Shown: positions 24,419 to 35,691 of the stretch, piece by piece
How the letters are laid out: every line of letters starts with the position of its first letter
Position numbering within the stretch: position 1 is the first letter of the stretch
Assembly: GCA_958496175.1 (NCBI GenBank)
Contig: OY292274.1
Location: 34,821,482 to 34,885,481 of the forward strand
DNA from: Sisyra terminalis
Lineage: Eukaryota; Arthropoda; Insecta; Neuroptera; Sisyridae
DNA length: 64,000 bases
Direction of reading: 5' to 3'
Notes under the pieces: generated by a model
Database searches by the model: none
What the model was told of the DNA's origin: nothing
Seen by the model: only the letters and a program-made list of their open reading frames with translations
Made by a program: the position numbers and the translations under genes

Positions 24419-25029
24419 TATTTGTAACTTGGAAGTAATAAACAATATATTTATCAATGTTAAAGTAAAATGTAATGCTTTTTTTGCGACTTCTGTCGTA
24501 AAATTTAACACTTACTATTATTTAGGTCAACCTTTGTTTATAATATAGTCAACCTACTGCGAATATGGGATTGGTTGACTAAATTTTCGTGTTCAAAATC
24601 AAATATATAAAATTCATCATAAAAGATTTCGGTTTAAATCTTGACTTTTAATATAGAAATTTTCTTTTTGTTATATTTTTTTGTGCTAATTTTTAGTCCA
24701 TATTATATTTAAAAAAAAGTAAATCGTGTTTTTAGTTTCATCTTTTAATAATACCTACCTATTGCAAAAGTTGCAACTGCAAAGACTGGACTATTCCATT
24801 ATTTTGTTTGTATTTTTACTTTTAATTGCTTTTCTATAGGGACATATTCTTTTTTTCACCATTCAACTATGTCACGAAGAACCCTGTCAAGTACTCGTAT
24901 AGGTCGTAGTTTCTCGGTACTTACGAGAACTTTTTTAAATTATTTCCATGATATGTTCAGGTATTGCAATATCATAGTAAAATAGTATACGTTTTTGTTT
25001 TTATGTCCTCCTAACAGGTGAAATTATAT
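24419..25029. other. AT-rich stretch, no recognised feature
   Basis: Nothing recognised. Confidence 0.5.
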
Positions 25030-25132
25030 AATGTTAGAATTGAATTAACAAACAAAATCACAAACTAAATTAAAAACAAAATAGAAAATACAACGTTGCC
25101 AGATATTGATGACGCTAAAAGGAACATGAGCC
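25030..25132 (+). mobile_element. TIR MITE family G, right-half fragment
   Basis: TTAGAATTGAATTAAC, AAAACAAAATAGAAAATA, CAACGTTGCCAGA and GGAACATGAGCC occur in the same order as in the right half of the full element at 53360-53579. The left half is absent, so this is a truncated copy. Confidence 0.7.
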
Positions 25133-25156
25133 ACCAATTTAATCTCTTATTTGAAA

Positions 25157-25341
25157 ACTAGTAACTTTCTGGGAAATATTAACAACCCAACACTAACAAC
25201 TGACAAATGGTAGAGATTGGCAATTGAATAAAAACAAAATGATAGTTGAAACTAATGACAACAATCAGTTAGCATAAAATTGATAAAATAATTATTATAT
25301 TGATACTCACACGTAATTTAAGTATGTGTTTTATTTTGTTC
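25157..25341 (+). repeat. Dispersed repeat J, copy 1
   Basis: Collinear with 30345-30520: ACTAGTAACTT, GGGAAATATT, CAACTGACAAATGGT, GGCAATTGAAT, GACAACAATCAGTTAG and CTCACAC appear in order in both. It is non-coding, about 180 bp, with no identified termini. It could be part of a larger element that includes the adjacent family G fragment, but the copy at 30 kb lacks that neighbour. Confidence 0.62.
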
Positions 25342-27228
25342 AAATTGTTTTTGCCCTCAAATAATGCCAAACTTTCAAATTAGATGATTTCAATAAAATG
25401 TAAGTTACAAGAATGGTATTGGTCTTATTTTGTAGGAAAACTCAAATACTTTTAAAATTAATAATAATATTGCATGGTTTTGGGGGAGCGGTTCTTTAAC
25501 TAGACGCAAAAAACCGATTTTTTTTTGCTTAAAAAAAGGGTCAAATTTGAAGTTTAAGCCCTTATTTCTCGATTTTAAGTAATTATTTTACGCAGTTTAT
25601 GTATATTAGTAGAAAGCTAGGCTAATAACAATTCAAATGATTGTTTTAAAGTGTCGTTAGCGTTTATAATTTTAGAGATAACCGCTTTTAATCCTAATGC
25701 GAGAGGAAAAGTTAAGTAATAGGTAAAATGTCCGATCTTTTTGAAGGAGGAAGGAACCACCCCCCTTTTTAAGGTTTTTTGTCGATAAATTTCCATCAAG
25801 AATACGATATTAAAATATCGCTAGTCCGCGACCAAACATACTGTATTTCTTTCTTTCAATTTATTCTTGGATCAGTAATATAAACCAAACGATAAATTGA
25901 TATGATGCTTTTTTTATAAAAGTTTCTTATATAATGATGAGTTTTGAAAATGTAATAATTGAATTTTATTGCAATTATTTTCATATGGAAATGTAAAATT
26001 GCTGAGAGCATAGTATTTTTTCTTAACTGCAATTTATGTTCGTGCAAAGATGATGAAGTGCAGTTTGAGATCGCATCAGCATGATCACATTTGTTGTACA
26101 CAATTAAACTGCAGTGGAAATACGTAGAAAGTCTGAAACTCAGCAACAAAGAAGTAAGAAAAAAACACCCACATTTTTATCTTGCAAGAATAACACCTGT
26201 GAGATTGATTTGCAATGTTCATATCGTATATTAAGTTTTCCAAAGCCAACACAAACTTCTCTTCCTCATAACATCATTATAATAGAAACTCGTAACGTAA
26301 TAATTAAATGATGAGTCAACATTTGCTTTATACCAAAATGATCAGTCTGTATGTCTATCTCCAATCTGCATACTTATTTGTTTACATTCGAAAGAATATT
26401 TATCGTTAAGATACATAAGACAAAGTAAAAAAGTTTGTTTGATTTACTGATTGTTAATAATGAAGAGTAAAACGTATTATTCCATGCTCGTTATATTCCA
26501 TAACTTTATGTAATCAATGTTTGAACTTGTTTTTTTAGGGAAGTATAATAATTTAAAATTAATTGTTGGTTTTTAATTTAATTTTTCAAATTAATAAAAG
26601 CATAACTTTGATGTACAAACTTCTTTTTTCATTACTTGAGTTATAATTATTTTTTTTTAATAAAATTAAACCAAATGCGAAATACACATTGAAAACTATG
26701 TAGATATATGGTAGATTTATATATTTTTGCTACAACCTTCTCAATATGATGTGAAGGATATTGTTAAGTACTTTGTTAAATGTTTCTTTGAAATGCTTTG
26801 TTGACTTTTTCTCTGAAAAAGATCTTAAGAAAAATTTAATAAGAACAATATTCTTTTTAACTTTCTTAATATTTATTTTGAACGTATTTCTTTTTCACTA
26901 ATACCTAGAATGTAATTCTAGTTCATTAAAATGGTTTGACAAAGCTATCAAAAATTTATGTCTTTCTTATCATGATATGAATAGAATTAGACTGAAGATA
27001 ATGGTAATCCAAAGATTTACTTCGTTTTGATTCTTTTCCTTCTATAAATTTTGTAAAATTTTTTACATGTGAAGTAATATAGAGCTTTTTTCTTCTTAGC
27101 GAAATAAGTAGAGGTAATCTCAATTCACAAATGCAAGAAAAATGAAAGTTTATAAAAGAAAAAAATGAATTGGAGAGATTATATTGAACAAAATAATTTT
27201 CTTCTGAAAAAAAAAGAATAAAGAAAAA
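25342..27228. other. AT-rich stretch with a G/C-run patch
   Basis: Around 25481-25530 (TTTTGGGGGAGCGGTTC, CAAAAAACCG) and 25735-25790 (GGAACCACCCCCC, AAGGTTTTTTGTCG) two partly inverse, G-run-bearing segments flank about 230 bp. This may be an old terminal-repeat element, but the match is too weak to call. The remainder has short low-complexity frames on both strands and nothing recognisable. Confidence 0.4.
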
Positions 27229-27462
27229 TATTTGACTCAATTCTCTTTTTGAGCAGTCAAATCTGGCAACGTTGCATTTTCTACTTTGTTTTTTATTCTA
27301 TTCGCGATTTTTTTTGTTAGTTCAATTCTAATATGGTATAATTTCTTTTTTTGTGGCTACATTTTCATTATGGAACGATTATTTTGGGAATTAAATCAAA
27401 AACAAAGTAGAAAATGCAACGTTGCCAGAATTGACTGTTTTAAATGGGACTTGAGTCAAATA
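27229..27462 (-). mobile_element. TIR MITE family G, full copy (inverse orientation)
   Basis: A ~234-bp element bounded by TATTTGACTCAA on the left and TTGAGTCAAATA on the right. Inside these the arms continue TCTGGCAACGTTGCATTT / AAATGCAACGTTGCCAGA and CTACTTTGTTTTT / AAACAAAGTAG. The terminal inverted repeats exceed 60 bp with gaps. Both ends begin with TA, which fits a TA target site of the Tc1/mariner type, but this is inferred. The centre matches 53360-53579 in inverse orientation. Confidence 0.76.
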
Positions 27463-27534
27463 TTCTTTTAACATTTTTATACTTTCGGTTTTATAGATCT
27501 TTTTTCATTTGAGAAAAAAATTTATCGTTTAGAA

Positions 27535-27759
27535 CAGTGTTTCTTAATCTGTGGTCCGCGAACTCCTGGGAGTTCGTGAGCAGGTGTCCGCAAACTCATC
27601 ATTTTTCATTTTATTTTCTATAATTTTTTTTTGTTTTGTATGTTTAGTGTATTAAAATAAATGAACCGAAATTTGTTGCTATTTCATTTTTTTTAATTAA
27701 GAGAATCCTTGAACATGAGCTCAATTTTCTCCGTGGAATGAAAAGGTTAAGGAACACTG
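27535..27759. mobile_element. hAT-type MITE
   Basis: A 225-bp element. The left end is CAGTGTTTCTTAATCTGTGG, followed by TCCGCGAACTCC; the right end, reverse-complemented, is CAGTGTTCCTTAACCTTTTC. Flanking 8-mers GTTTAGAA and ATAGAGAA share 5 of 8 positions, a weak but acceptable relic of a target duplication. CAGTG...CACTG termini are characteristic of hAT elements. No coding capacity. Confidence 0.73.
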
Positions 27760-27767
27760 ATAGAGAA

Positions 27768-28196
27768 CTAATTGTCCCCGAATTGATTGTCCCCGAGAAC
27801 AAATTGATATTTACAGTAATAAATTCTGAATAGATTGTAAATTTTAAAAAAAATAAAGTATTCAAAAAATAGTACTTTAACATTATACATTTAATTTAAA
27901 GTAAAGAAAATAAGTTTTTTTATTTTCTTTTTATAAAAAAAAGTGCTTTGAAAAATAATAAGAATACAAAAATGCTTCGTTTGAGATCGTTTGATTTTTG
28001 AAAAAGTTATAATGGTTGGGAAATAAGAAGCTCTTATTGGATTATATATCCAATTGAATTATGTGATTTGAAAATTTCATCGTTTGGGTAAGGTGGAAGT
28101 ACGTTTTTAGGATAATTGCAAGTGGTAGTATTCCAAAGTTGATGATTTCAGTTAAAATATTTCATTGCATATCATAGATATCGGTAATGTATATTA
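27768..28196. other. AT-rich stretch, no recognised feature
   Basis: Contains the small direct duplication AATTGTCCCCG / GATTGTCCCCG near 27770-27795; otherwise nothing recognised. Confidence 0.5.
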
Positions 28197-28998
28197 TAGG
28201 GATGGCGAACCTTTTTAAGGCATGGGTCAAATTTTGCTCATTTTTTTTTTGGATACTAGCTCGTGGGTCATTAATGTGCATGACGCAAATTAGCACCTCG
28301 CATGGGGAAACAGAGAGGGGACGATACAAGTGTTAAGGAAGTCTTTTTCTACAAACATAACAAACAAATAGTTGCCTAGCCATAGTAGATCAGTTTAAAA
28401 GCTGACGTAGGTCAGTGTCTGACCCACGGGTCATAGGTATCGTAGGATAGCTATAGCCTGCCTGAAAGAAATGAAAACCGAGAATGATCTCGAGAACATT
28501 CTCATTGCTAAGCAACTCATCGGAGCCCCCTTAAAGGCATATATGAATTATAAATTTTAACTATGACTAGCACCTAGTAGTGAACATTGATGAATGTAGT
28601 TGGCATTACTACATGTGTGGTAAAGATTACTTTAAATTGGAGTTAGCATTTGCTTATTAATACAACTAATATTAAGTATAGAGGTATATTTGTTTTTAAG
28701 CGTTCGTGTCCCTTTTTAACCTTGGACTCTTAGGCACGTCCCTAGTTTGTCTTACGGATAATGTACCTCTGCTACCACATATATTTTAGGCCAAGATAAT
28801 CCAACATGATTTTTTGAAGGACCAGATTTAAGATATTTATTTCCGCAGCGGCCCAAAAGAACTGTCCAATAGTAAAGCAATAACATAATTATACAAAGAC
28901 TTAATACATAGCTTAAATTATACATAATTATGTTAGCTTAAAATTTAACAAGTTTACTGGCTGAATAAAGAGCCTTCGCGGGTCGTAGGTTGAAGAAG
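28197..28998. mobile_element. hAT-like element(s), compound remnant
   Basis: The left end TAGGGATGGCGAACCTTTTT, then GGCATGGGTC, is a common hAT terminus style. Two candidate inverse right ends follow: GACCCACGGGTCATAGGTAT to CTATAGCCTG at 28418-28460, and CGCGGGTCGTAGGTTG to AAGCCTG at 28979-28998. I could not find a target duplication for either, so the boundaries are uncertain and two overlapping relics are possible. The GC content is higher than the surroundings, as in other hAT ends here. Confidence 0.5.
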
Positions 28999-29808
28999 CC
29001 TGTTTTAGATTCGCAAAGGGAAAATATAAATCTTATTTCAATAAAAGAATTATTCTTTGCCAAATATTTTTTTTCAATTTTAATCACGCCGTGATATTTC
29101 AACAGTTTTTCGTTAATGTTCGCCCAGAACCTTTGCTAAATTTTTGTTAGATTTCACTGTGGGCTGTGGTCGCTTAAGGCACATATTGTTTATATTTGAA
29201 TCAAATTACTATTTTAAGAAAATTGATAGGGAAAATAAAAATAAGTTTTTACTATTTTTTTACATTTCATTTTAACGTTTTTAGTTGTTAATTTCTTGTT
29301 TTTTTCTTTATAGGTAAGTCCTGAACAAATGAATTAAAATACAAATGGAGTTCTCCAGCTTATGAATGGTGAGTCGCATATGGGATCTTTGTTAATATTG
29401 TATCAAGCTGATGTTTTTTTTTGTGTACAAATCGACTTTCACTGAATTGAAGCATTTAAAAATATATTTTTCTTTTACGTGGCCGTGACTTATTCTTTGG
29501 TTTGACTACTTGGTATCAAAAACATTATAAGGAATCTGTGTTCATTGTTTCCGACTTTCTTTTATAGCAAAATTTTAAGAATTTCGGAAAACGTTTTTAT
29601 TAATTCTTACATTTCTGTGGTTAGTGCTCATAAGTATTCCTGATGTATGCGTAACCTAAAAGAGGGTCGTAACACAATAATTGTATCACAGAAAAACTTA
29701 AAATATTTGATTTTTACAGAAATTAAAGTCGATGGTACAATGCGAACAAAGAAGCCATTTATTAAGTATTTACAAATTTAAATCAATAATAAAAAATTTA
29801 GAGTAAAG
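28999..29808. other. AT-rich stretch, no recognised feature
   Basis: No supportable feature. Confidence 0.5.
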
Positions 29809-29978
29809 TTTTTTTTAATTATTATTTACTGTCGCTTTATAACTAAGATCTTTAGCGACTCGAGGATTAATAAAAATGCGTAATCAATAAATATAGAAAA
29901 TGTGCATGATGCAAGAATCGAACCCAAAACCTACCAGTTTTGAAGCGGCCACTTAGACCACTCGGCCACCAGTAGGCT
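29809..29978 (-). repeat. tRNA-derived SINE, minus-strand copy 5
   Basis: One of the best-preserved copies. On the minus strand it reads AGCCTACTGGTGGCCGAGTG (A-box), then CAAAACTGGTAGGTTTTGGG, TTCGATTCTTGCATCATGC (B-box and junction), TTACGCATTTTTATTAAT, GTCGCTAAAGATCTTAGT and AGCGACAGTAAATAATAATT, with a short A tail. Its intact A- and B-boxes could in principle still drive RNA polymerase III. Confidence 0.86.
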
Positions 29979-30344
29979 ATGAGACTAAAGCTTTAATTTG
30001 GTTAAATTAAACTTCGTTGTGTTCGTGTACGAATATATCTCATAAATTCCAGCATATTTTTTTTTGCTGCACGTGATTTATTTTTTAACTACTGCGGTTT
30101 GTGTGGCTTATTGTGTGGCTTTACAGGTGACATTTTTAGAAATGAAAATAATGGAACACTAAATAATTGTTGGTGCTAGCAAAACTATTTCAGAATGTCC
30201 AGCCCGTAGTGATATTGCGTGCTCTTTCTTTGATATTTACGATTCAAGAACCTAAAACTTCAGTTTTAACTTGTATAATTATCTTATATCTGGTATATAT
30301 TCTTAAGAAACCTGAATCATAATCTATTCGTCTATCATTTTTAT
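29979..30344. other. AT-rich stretch, no recognised feature
   Basis: Nothing recognised. Confidence 0.5.
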
Positions 30345-30520
30345 ACTAGTAACTTCCCGTGAAATATTCCCAGTCCAACATTGACACAACTGACAAATGG
30401 TGCAAATTAGCAATTGAATGAAATTAAAATAACAGTCGAAACCACAACAACAATCAGTTAGTTCAAATTTTAGACAATGGTTGTATTTCACTCACACCTA
30501 TGTGTTTATAGTCGTTGTTC
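30345..30520 (+). repeat. Dispersed repeat J, copy 2
   Basis: Collinear with 25157-25341 (ACTAGTAACTT, GTGAAATATT, ACTGACAAATGGTGCAAAT, AGCAATTGAATGAAA, CAACAACAATCAGTTAG, CTCACACCTATGTG). Same orientation, moderately diverged, non-coding. Confidence 0.62.
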
Positions 30521-30981
30521 TCTGTCTTTGTTGACATACGTACATATAGTTATTTTTGAATACTATCATATGGTATCGCATTCGCATGCATGGCAATTAA
30601 GGCGGTTTTTTGCTATCACAATCAATTGCATAGTGTTGTAAGTATTCCAACGAGTATTTCCAATGCGTTATTTGAAAAAAAAAAATATAAAAATATATTT
30701 GTATTACTAATCTTATTAAAATATTTGTTCACAGACATTATTATATTCGAATACGAAAACAAAAGAATTAATTAAAAATTTTTAAGCATGCATCGCATTG
30801 TATAACGGAAATGATTTTTCGTATAGTCAGTATCAACTCAGTAATGTATACGTTACAGTAAACATATGTGGGTGATTATCATCTAATCCCGAAATAAAAT
30901 ATAAACAAATTAATATTTGATTGTTTGTTTGTCATTTGGTAGTATTTGTCAGTATTTGTGTAACTAGATTTTACCTATATA

Positions 30982-31812
30982 GTGATCCCCAGAATAAACT
31001 TATTTTAGATGAATTATAAGAATGATTTATCATTTTGAAAATAAGGAATTATGGTTTTTATAGGCCATACTATCATTGAACCGTGCCTGTTATTGTTTGA
31101 TAGAGAGCAAAAAGTTTGGGCCTTAATAGTATCATTGTTACGTAAATATAATACTTCTCTGTTAAGTGTTATTTGTTGTTTTGCCCCCTTAAAATTAATT
31201 ACTTCTATCTCCTTATTGTACTCACAGCAATAATTTTCACTAAAGTCAATATGAATGATGTTCTTTAAACAGGAAAAAACGGTGGATTTAAAGATTAAGT
31301 AAGCAAATAAGAAAAAGTCAAGTTCGACTAGTTTAAAAGCCATTACCTCATATATAGTCATTCCCTCGTTTTAATTTGAAATGAGGGAATGACGAAATGA
31401 ACTATAACTTAAAAAATCTTAAGGCATAAACTTTTGTTGCATCTGAATTTTGGTGTAAGTTTATTTTCTCTGACAACCTACTTTATTGTGAAATTATTAT
31501 TTAGATATAGTAAATTTAAATACCTCTAATTTTCTTCAATGTGAGGGAATGACGACTGAAAATGTAATCTTCAAATAATTTGTATATTTTTGTTTTAAAT
31601 GCATATATTTGTTTTAACACATATAATAAATATATTTGAAAACGTTTTCTTTGCTTTTCATTGCAAGCTCAAAAGTTTTTTGAAAATCTTTTGTGTTTTA
31701 AATCGATTAGTCAAATTTGCAAACATTTTTTTTGAAAAATTTTTGATTTAGAAGTTCAAAAATGTGCTAATCTCAAGTTTGGAACATAGTGAGGGAATGA
31801 TTTTCAGGGTAC
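30982..31812. mobile_element. TA-flanked 831-bp DNA element with GAGGGAATGA motifs
   Basis: The left end GTGATCCCCAGAATAAA and the right end, reverse-complemented, GTACCCTGAAAATCATTCC are imperfect inverted termini. Each is bordered by TA (30980-30981 and 31813-31814). The motif GAGGGAATGA(C) occurs at 31383, 31542 and 31791, and in inverse at 31357-31367; the first two form an 11-bp-armed palindrome. It contains a minus-strand transposase-like fragment. The termini are a weaker call than the protein fragment. Confidence 0.58.
31014..31361 (-). pseudogene. Fragment of an uncharacterised DDE-type transposase-like protein
   Basis: A 115-codon frame. From about residue 37 it reads IHIDFSENYCCEYNKEIEVI, then KQQITLNREVLYL, TFCSLSNNNRH and IVWPI. 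This matches from memory a widespread family of uncharacterised insect and fish proteins with a DFxENY, KQxTLHxGVxY, FCxISDxxxH and IWAHL motif order, which look like transposase catalytic cores whose first acidic residue lies in DFxENY. The downstream DGPTxQYKN and HGKGxxDGxG motifs expected in that family are absent: the frame stops about 34 bp before the left end of the element. It is therefore a truncated, dead copy. The N-terminal 36 residues look like non-homologous readthrough. The family name is unknown to me. Confidence 0.62.
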
Positions 31813-31814
31813 TA

Positions 31815-34206
31815 TTTATTTATTATTCTATAGAGATTCATATGGTTCAAAAATTATAACCAACACCATTAGGCTAAGTAATGTTCTTTTCAGGGAAAAA
31901 ATACTATCATAGGTCGCTTAGATTTTTTTGAAAACTGAAAGCACAAGAATTTCGACATTTGATGAAAATTACCCATATAAACATGTTATTAATTATTATT
32001 ATCATAACCATCCTTAGTAATAAGCCTGAAAACTGAAAATCTGTAATCTAGTCACGAGTGCTAGAAAAATGGGTACTTAAATACGAGGAAGTAATTTTTT
32101 ACTTAGACATCAGATTTTTTATTTGTCAAATATTTATTGTAAGGAAATAGCAATAAGGTATGAGTCGTTTAAGTGGGTATTTTTTTTTTGTTGGGAGATA
32201 TCATTGAGAATAGTTCAGCAGTTTAACTTTATAACATTTTGAAATTCTATTTGCCGAAGAAGTCGGATAGAGTGAGTCATCACAAGGTTGACGTAATAGG
32301 CAGAAGTCGAATTGGCGTTTCTTGTCGTGAAATGAAAAATAAACCTCAGCAAGTTGTGTTGATGGCGAGACGATTATTGCCGCGATTGATGGTTCATTCG
32401 CATAGTCTCATCACTGTCTAGTTGGATTATTATAACTTTAAAATCACTTCTCTTACTAATTCACACACTACAATTACTGCTAATTTATACAAAACAGCCG
32501 TTGGCTTTTGACTTTTATTGACGACAGACCTATTCGTCTTTTATTTATAAGCTGACCGGAATCTACATACTCGCTATTTTATTTATTTTCTGATATAAGT
32601 ACAATTATAATCATTTTATAAATAAAATTAACGCACGAATAACTATAGTTTTTACCGAAAATACGAAATTGATCAATAATTTAAAGGACAAATTTGACAA
32701 TTTCTTAAACGATGAAAGAATATGAAGTAGAAAAAAGATGACGAAATATCACCGGTTTTTAGATTTTCAAAAAGAAAGTAAATTTCTTTATGTATTCAGT
32801 AGCTTTTGAACTACTAGTCTCTTAAAAATGCTTCATATATATATTATTCATAATAATCTATATATAAGCTTAGTACTATATTCAACAGTATTTATAAGTA
32901 CTTAATACCTAAGACTAATACCTAGACTTAATTTTATGCCAAAAATTCATCGGGTTATATTTACGTGAAAGCTAAAAAACATAAGTATTGTAAAATTTGA
33001 ATTTTCAATCCAGGAGTAATTGACGCTTTTTAAATGAAAGGTTAATTGATTGGTTGGTTGACTAGAATACGTAAACATTAAAATGTTAGTTGTATAATTT
33101 TTCAAAAGTTTCTAACTTCATTATTACCGATTATAGTTTAATATTTTAACTTAAGCATGTTTCTTTAATGTTTATTTTTTTTTAATATTACAAAGTCTGT
33201 TAGTGACATGCGCATTGAGTGATAGTATTCCTCTGGAATAAGGTGGAGTTTTTTGAATTCAGTGTTTTTCTCATACATTTTAGTTTAAGTAACTCTGAAT
33301 AGTCTATTTTTTCAATGGAAGAAAAAAAAATTTTATACTGTCAATTATTTGGAAGTATTGGTATGGAAAAACACATGTGCAGGGCACGTTAGAGAGGACT
33401 CTTGTTTAATATTGTTTACCTTAAAATTGTTTGGAAATCTTATTTCCCTTTAAAGCATCTATATGGTCTATATATTAGTCTGTCTTCCAAAGCTTCTAAC
33501 ACATGCGCTGTTGTATTTTGCTTAGGTCAATCCAAATTTGTGCTTACGTAGATGGCGCTGGCAGCTACTTCTACACCAGTTTTTATTTACTGTAATATAT
33601 GTATAGTGCGCTATTTATCAATGGAAATCGATCGATCAGTGGGAACCATGGAAATACTTTATAATGTTTTATATCCTCATTCTTTTATGTGCTTGTTTCT
33701 TTTCATTGTCGCTTTTTCGTTTCATCAAATTTCAAATCACAATGATGCTAAAGAAGTTTTTACTTAAAAAATGTAGTGGCATTTTGTCATAAATTATAAT
33801 TATGGTAAAATATTATTAATATCATAGTATCCAGATTCTTATTAATTAGGTTATTTAGGTTATTGAGGTATTTAGGTTTTAATATGTTATTCCTAAAGCT
33901 GAGGGGCTAGAGCTGGATCCTGAGATTGAAACCAAATGATTTTAAGCTATTTACTTTAGCTAAGTCACTGTTGCAGTTATTGAAATTTATATCAATTTCA
34001 GTTCCTAAAAATCCTATGTTGAATGAAATTCAATGAAACATTTACAACTTTTTTAACTTCGTACAACCAGCCAAGTATTGATATTGAAAATGTATCTAAA
34101 TTGGCGTTTGGTAGTAGCAACGGTACAGACTTACAGTAAAAGGAATGCTCGCATAAGTAAAATAATAGTTTAGCCTTAAAAAGAGCCAAATTCAAAAAAC
34201 TAATCT
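31815..34206. other. Mostly AT-rich; one less AT-rich patch at 32.24-32.53 kb
   Basis: At 32239-32421 a 60-codon plus-strand frame with normal-looking codon mix lies in a patch of higher GC (GGCAGAAGTCGAATTGGCG, GATTATTGCCGCGATTG). Neither strand gives a protein I recognise, so it could be an old transposon piece or chance. Everything else is AT-rich with no supportable feature. Confidence 0.45.
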
Positions 34207-34386
34207 AAGCCTGGCGGCCGAATGGTCAAGGTGACAGCTCCAAAACGGGTAGGTGTTGGGTTCGATCCTCGTATTGAGTAAATTTTCGATAAATATCGAA
34301 ACATGCGGTCATGAATTTTTATTGACCCTAGAGTCGCTAAAGATTTTAGTAGCTACTAAGCGACGGTAAATAATAATTCAAAAAAT
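34207..34386 (+). repeat. tRNA-derived SINE, plus-strand copy 6
   Basis: Well preserved. The head AAGCCTGGCGGCCGAATGGTC carries the A-box and the B-box GGGTTCGATCC lies at 34258-34268. The body has GAGTAAATTTTCGATAAATA, TGAATTTTTATTGACCC, TAGAGTCGCTAAAGATTTTA and AAGCGACGGTAAATAATAA, with a short A tail. The 3' half is nearly identical in plan to copies at 7.0, 29.8 and 5.0 kb. Confidence 0.85.
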
Positions 34387-34704
34387 TAATCTCGAAGCTG
34401 GAGCCAGAGCCAAAGCTAATTTAGAACAGTTTCCCATATTTGTTTAATCCATCAATAAATATTTTTATTAAGCCTAAATTTGTGGTAGTTGTATTATTAT
34501 TTTCTTACAGTAGAGAACTTTCATAAATAACGAAAAATACGTTAATAGCACACAGATGATTCAAAAGTTTCATTCATAAGAGGGCATCAAACTAAAGTTC
34601 AAGTGTATGTAGAGTATTTAGTAAAGAAGTTTTTTGTTTGTAATTTTACTTTCATCGTTTGCATACAACTGCTTACAATTACAGGTACTATTATAAAAAA
34701 TAAT

Positions 34705-34985
34705 TGTTCGTTTTTTCTAAATCGCAAATTTTCTAAAGTTCAGTATTGATTCGATCATTTTGAAATTTTTACAAGACGTTGCATTCATTTATGCTCACGT
34801 TTTTGTTACATCAGAAAGCTCAATAGAGTTTCACATTAACAGAAACAGTGAAGGATGGTGCTGATGATCAAGGGGGGCTTTTTATCATTATTTTCGCAAT
34901 AAAATCACTATTTTCAGAAATATTGGAATTTTTCTTAAAACTTGAATGAAAAATGTTTATCTTGAATGTAAATTACAAAAGGTAT
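34705..34985 (+). repeat. Repeat F, copy 1 (~280 bp, unclassified)
   Basis: Collinear with 60351-60615: AAATCGCAAATTTTCTAAAG, GATCATTTTGAAATTTTTAC, ACATCAGAAAGCTCAATAG, CAACAG/AACAGAAACAG, TTATTTTCGCAATAAAATC and AAAACTTGAATGA. Same orientation. No coding frame and no obvious termini; part of an unknown element. Confidence 0.62.
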
Positions 34986-35691
34986 AGTGTGAGATGCTGC
35001 GGGCTAGGCAAAATTCAATTTATTTATTTACAGCTATTATGATATAGAGTGGCAGGACCATGTCTGGCAGGTTCAGTTAGGTGATTAATAAATTTAGATG
35101 CCACGGAAATGAAATTTCTTGAAATAAAAATTAAAAAAAAAAATTTAATTTCTGCTTATTTGAGAGTAATCGTTTTATTTTTGTGTAGTATTTTTAAGGG
35201 TACCTATTTTACTTAGAAAACCATATGAATCCAGACAAGAATTTCTTTAATAAATATCTACGCATTTTTTATGAATTTCAAAGAATATCAAGTACTAACA
35301 TATTTTCTCCGAAATACGGATTTTAAATGAATGCCTTTTATGGAAAGGGTTATCACTTCCGACATTAATGTACATTTTGCACGTGTCTATTTGAATTTAA
35401 TCAACACCTGTTTCAAACACACATTGCATGAAATTTATATGTAAATGTGTGAGTGTTTCCTTTCTAAATTTACTTTTACGTTCATGTGCCTTTTTTGTAC
35501 AAGTTTTGTAAAAAATCATAATTATTTATGTTTTGATTTATGTTTGCTTTTTGCTAGATATGTTAGCAAATAGTACACGTAAATGTACTAATATTTTCAG
35601 TATTGGTTATTGAATGAATAATTCTGTCAAGATATTTCAATTTAATTTTCATCAAATTATTTACTACATCTACCGGAAAAGGCAATTAGAA

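Noticed and set aside
25481..25800. Terminal-repeat element with G/C runs
   Set aside because: Arms match only loosely (GGGGGAGCGGTTC against GGGGGGTGGTTCC) and no target duplication was found.
28197..28998. A single well-bounded hAT element with target duplication
   Set aside because: Two alternative right ends and no matching 8-mers (GTATATTA versus CCTGAAAG or TTTTAGAT); kept only as a compound remnant.
32239..32421. 60-codon frame in a less AT-rich patch
   Set aside because: Neither strand gives a recognisable protein; composition alone is not enough.
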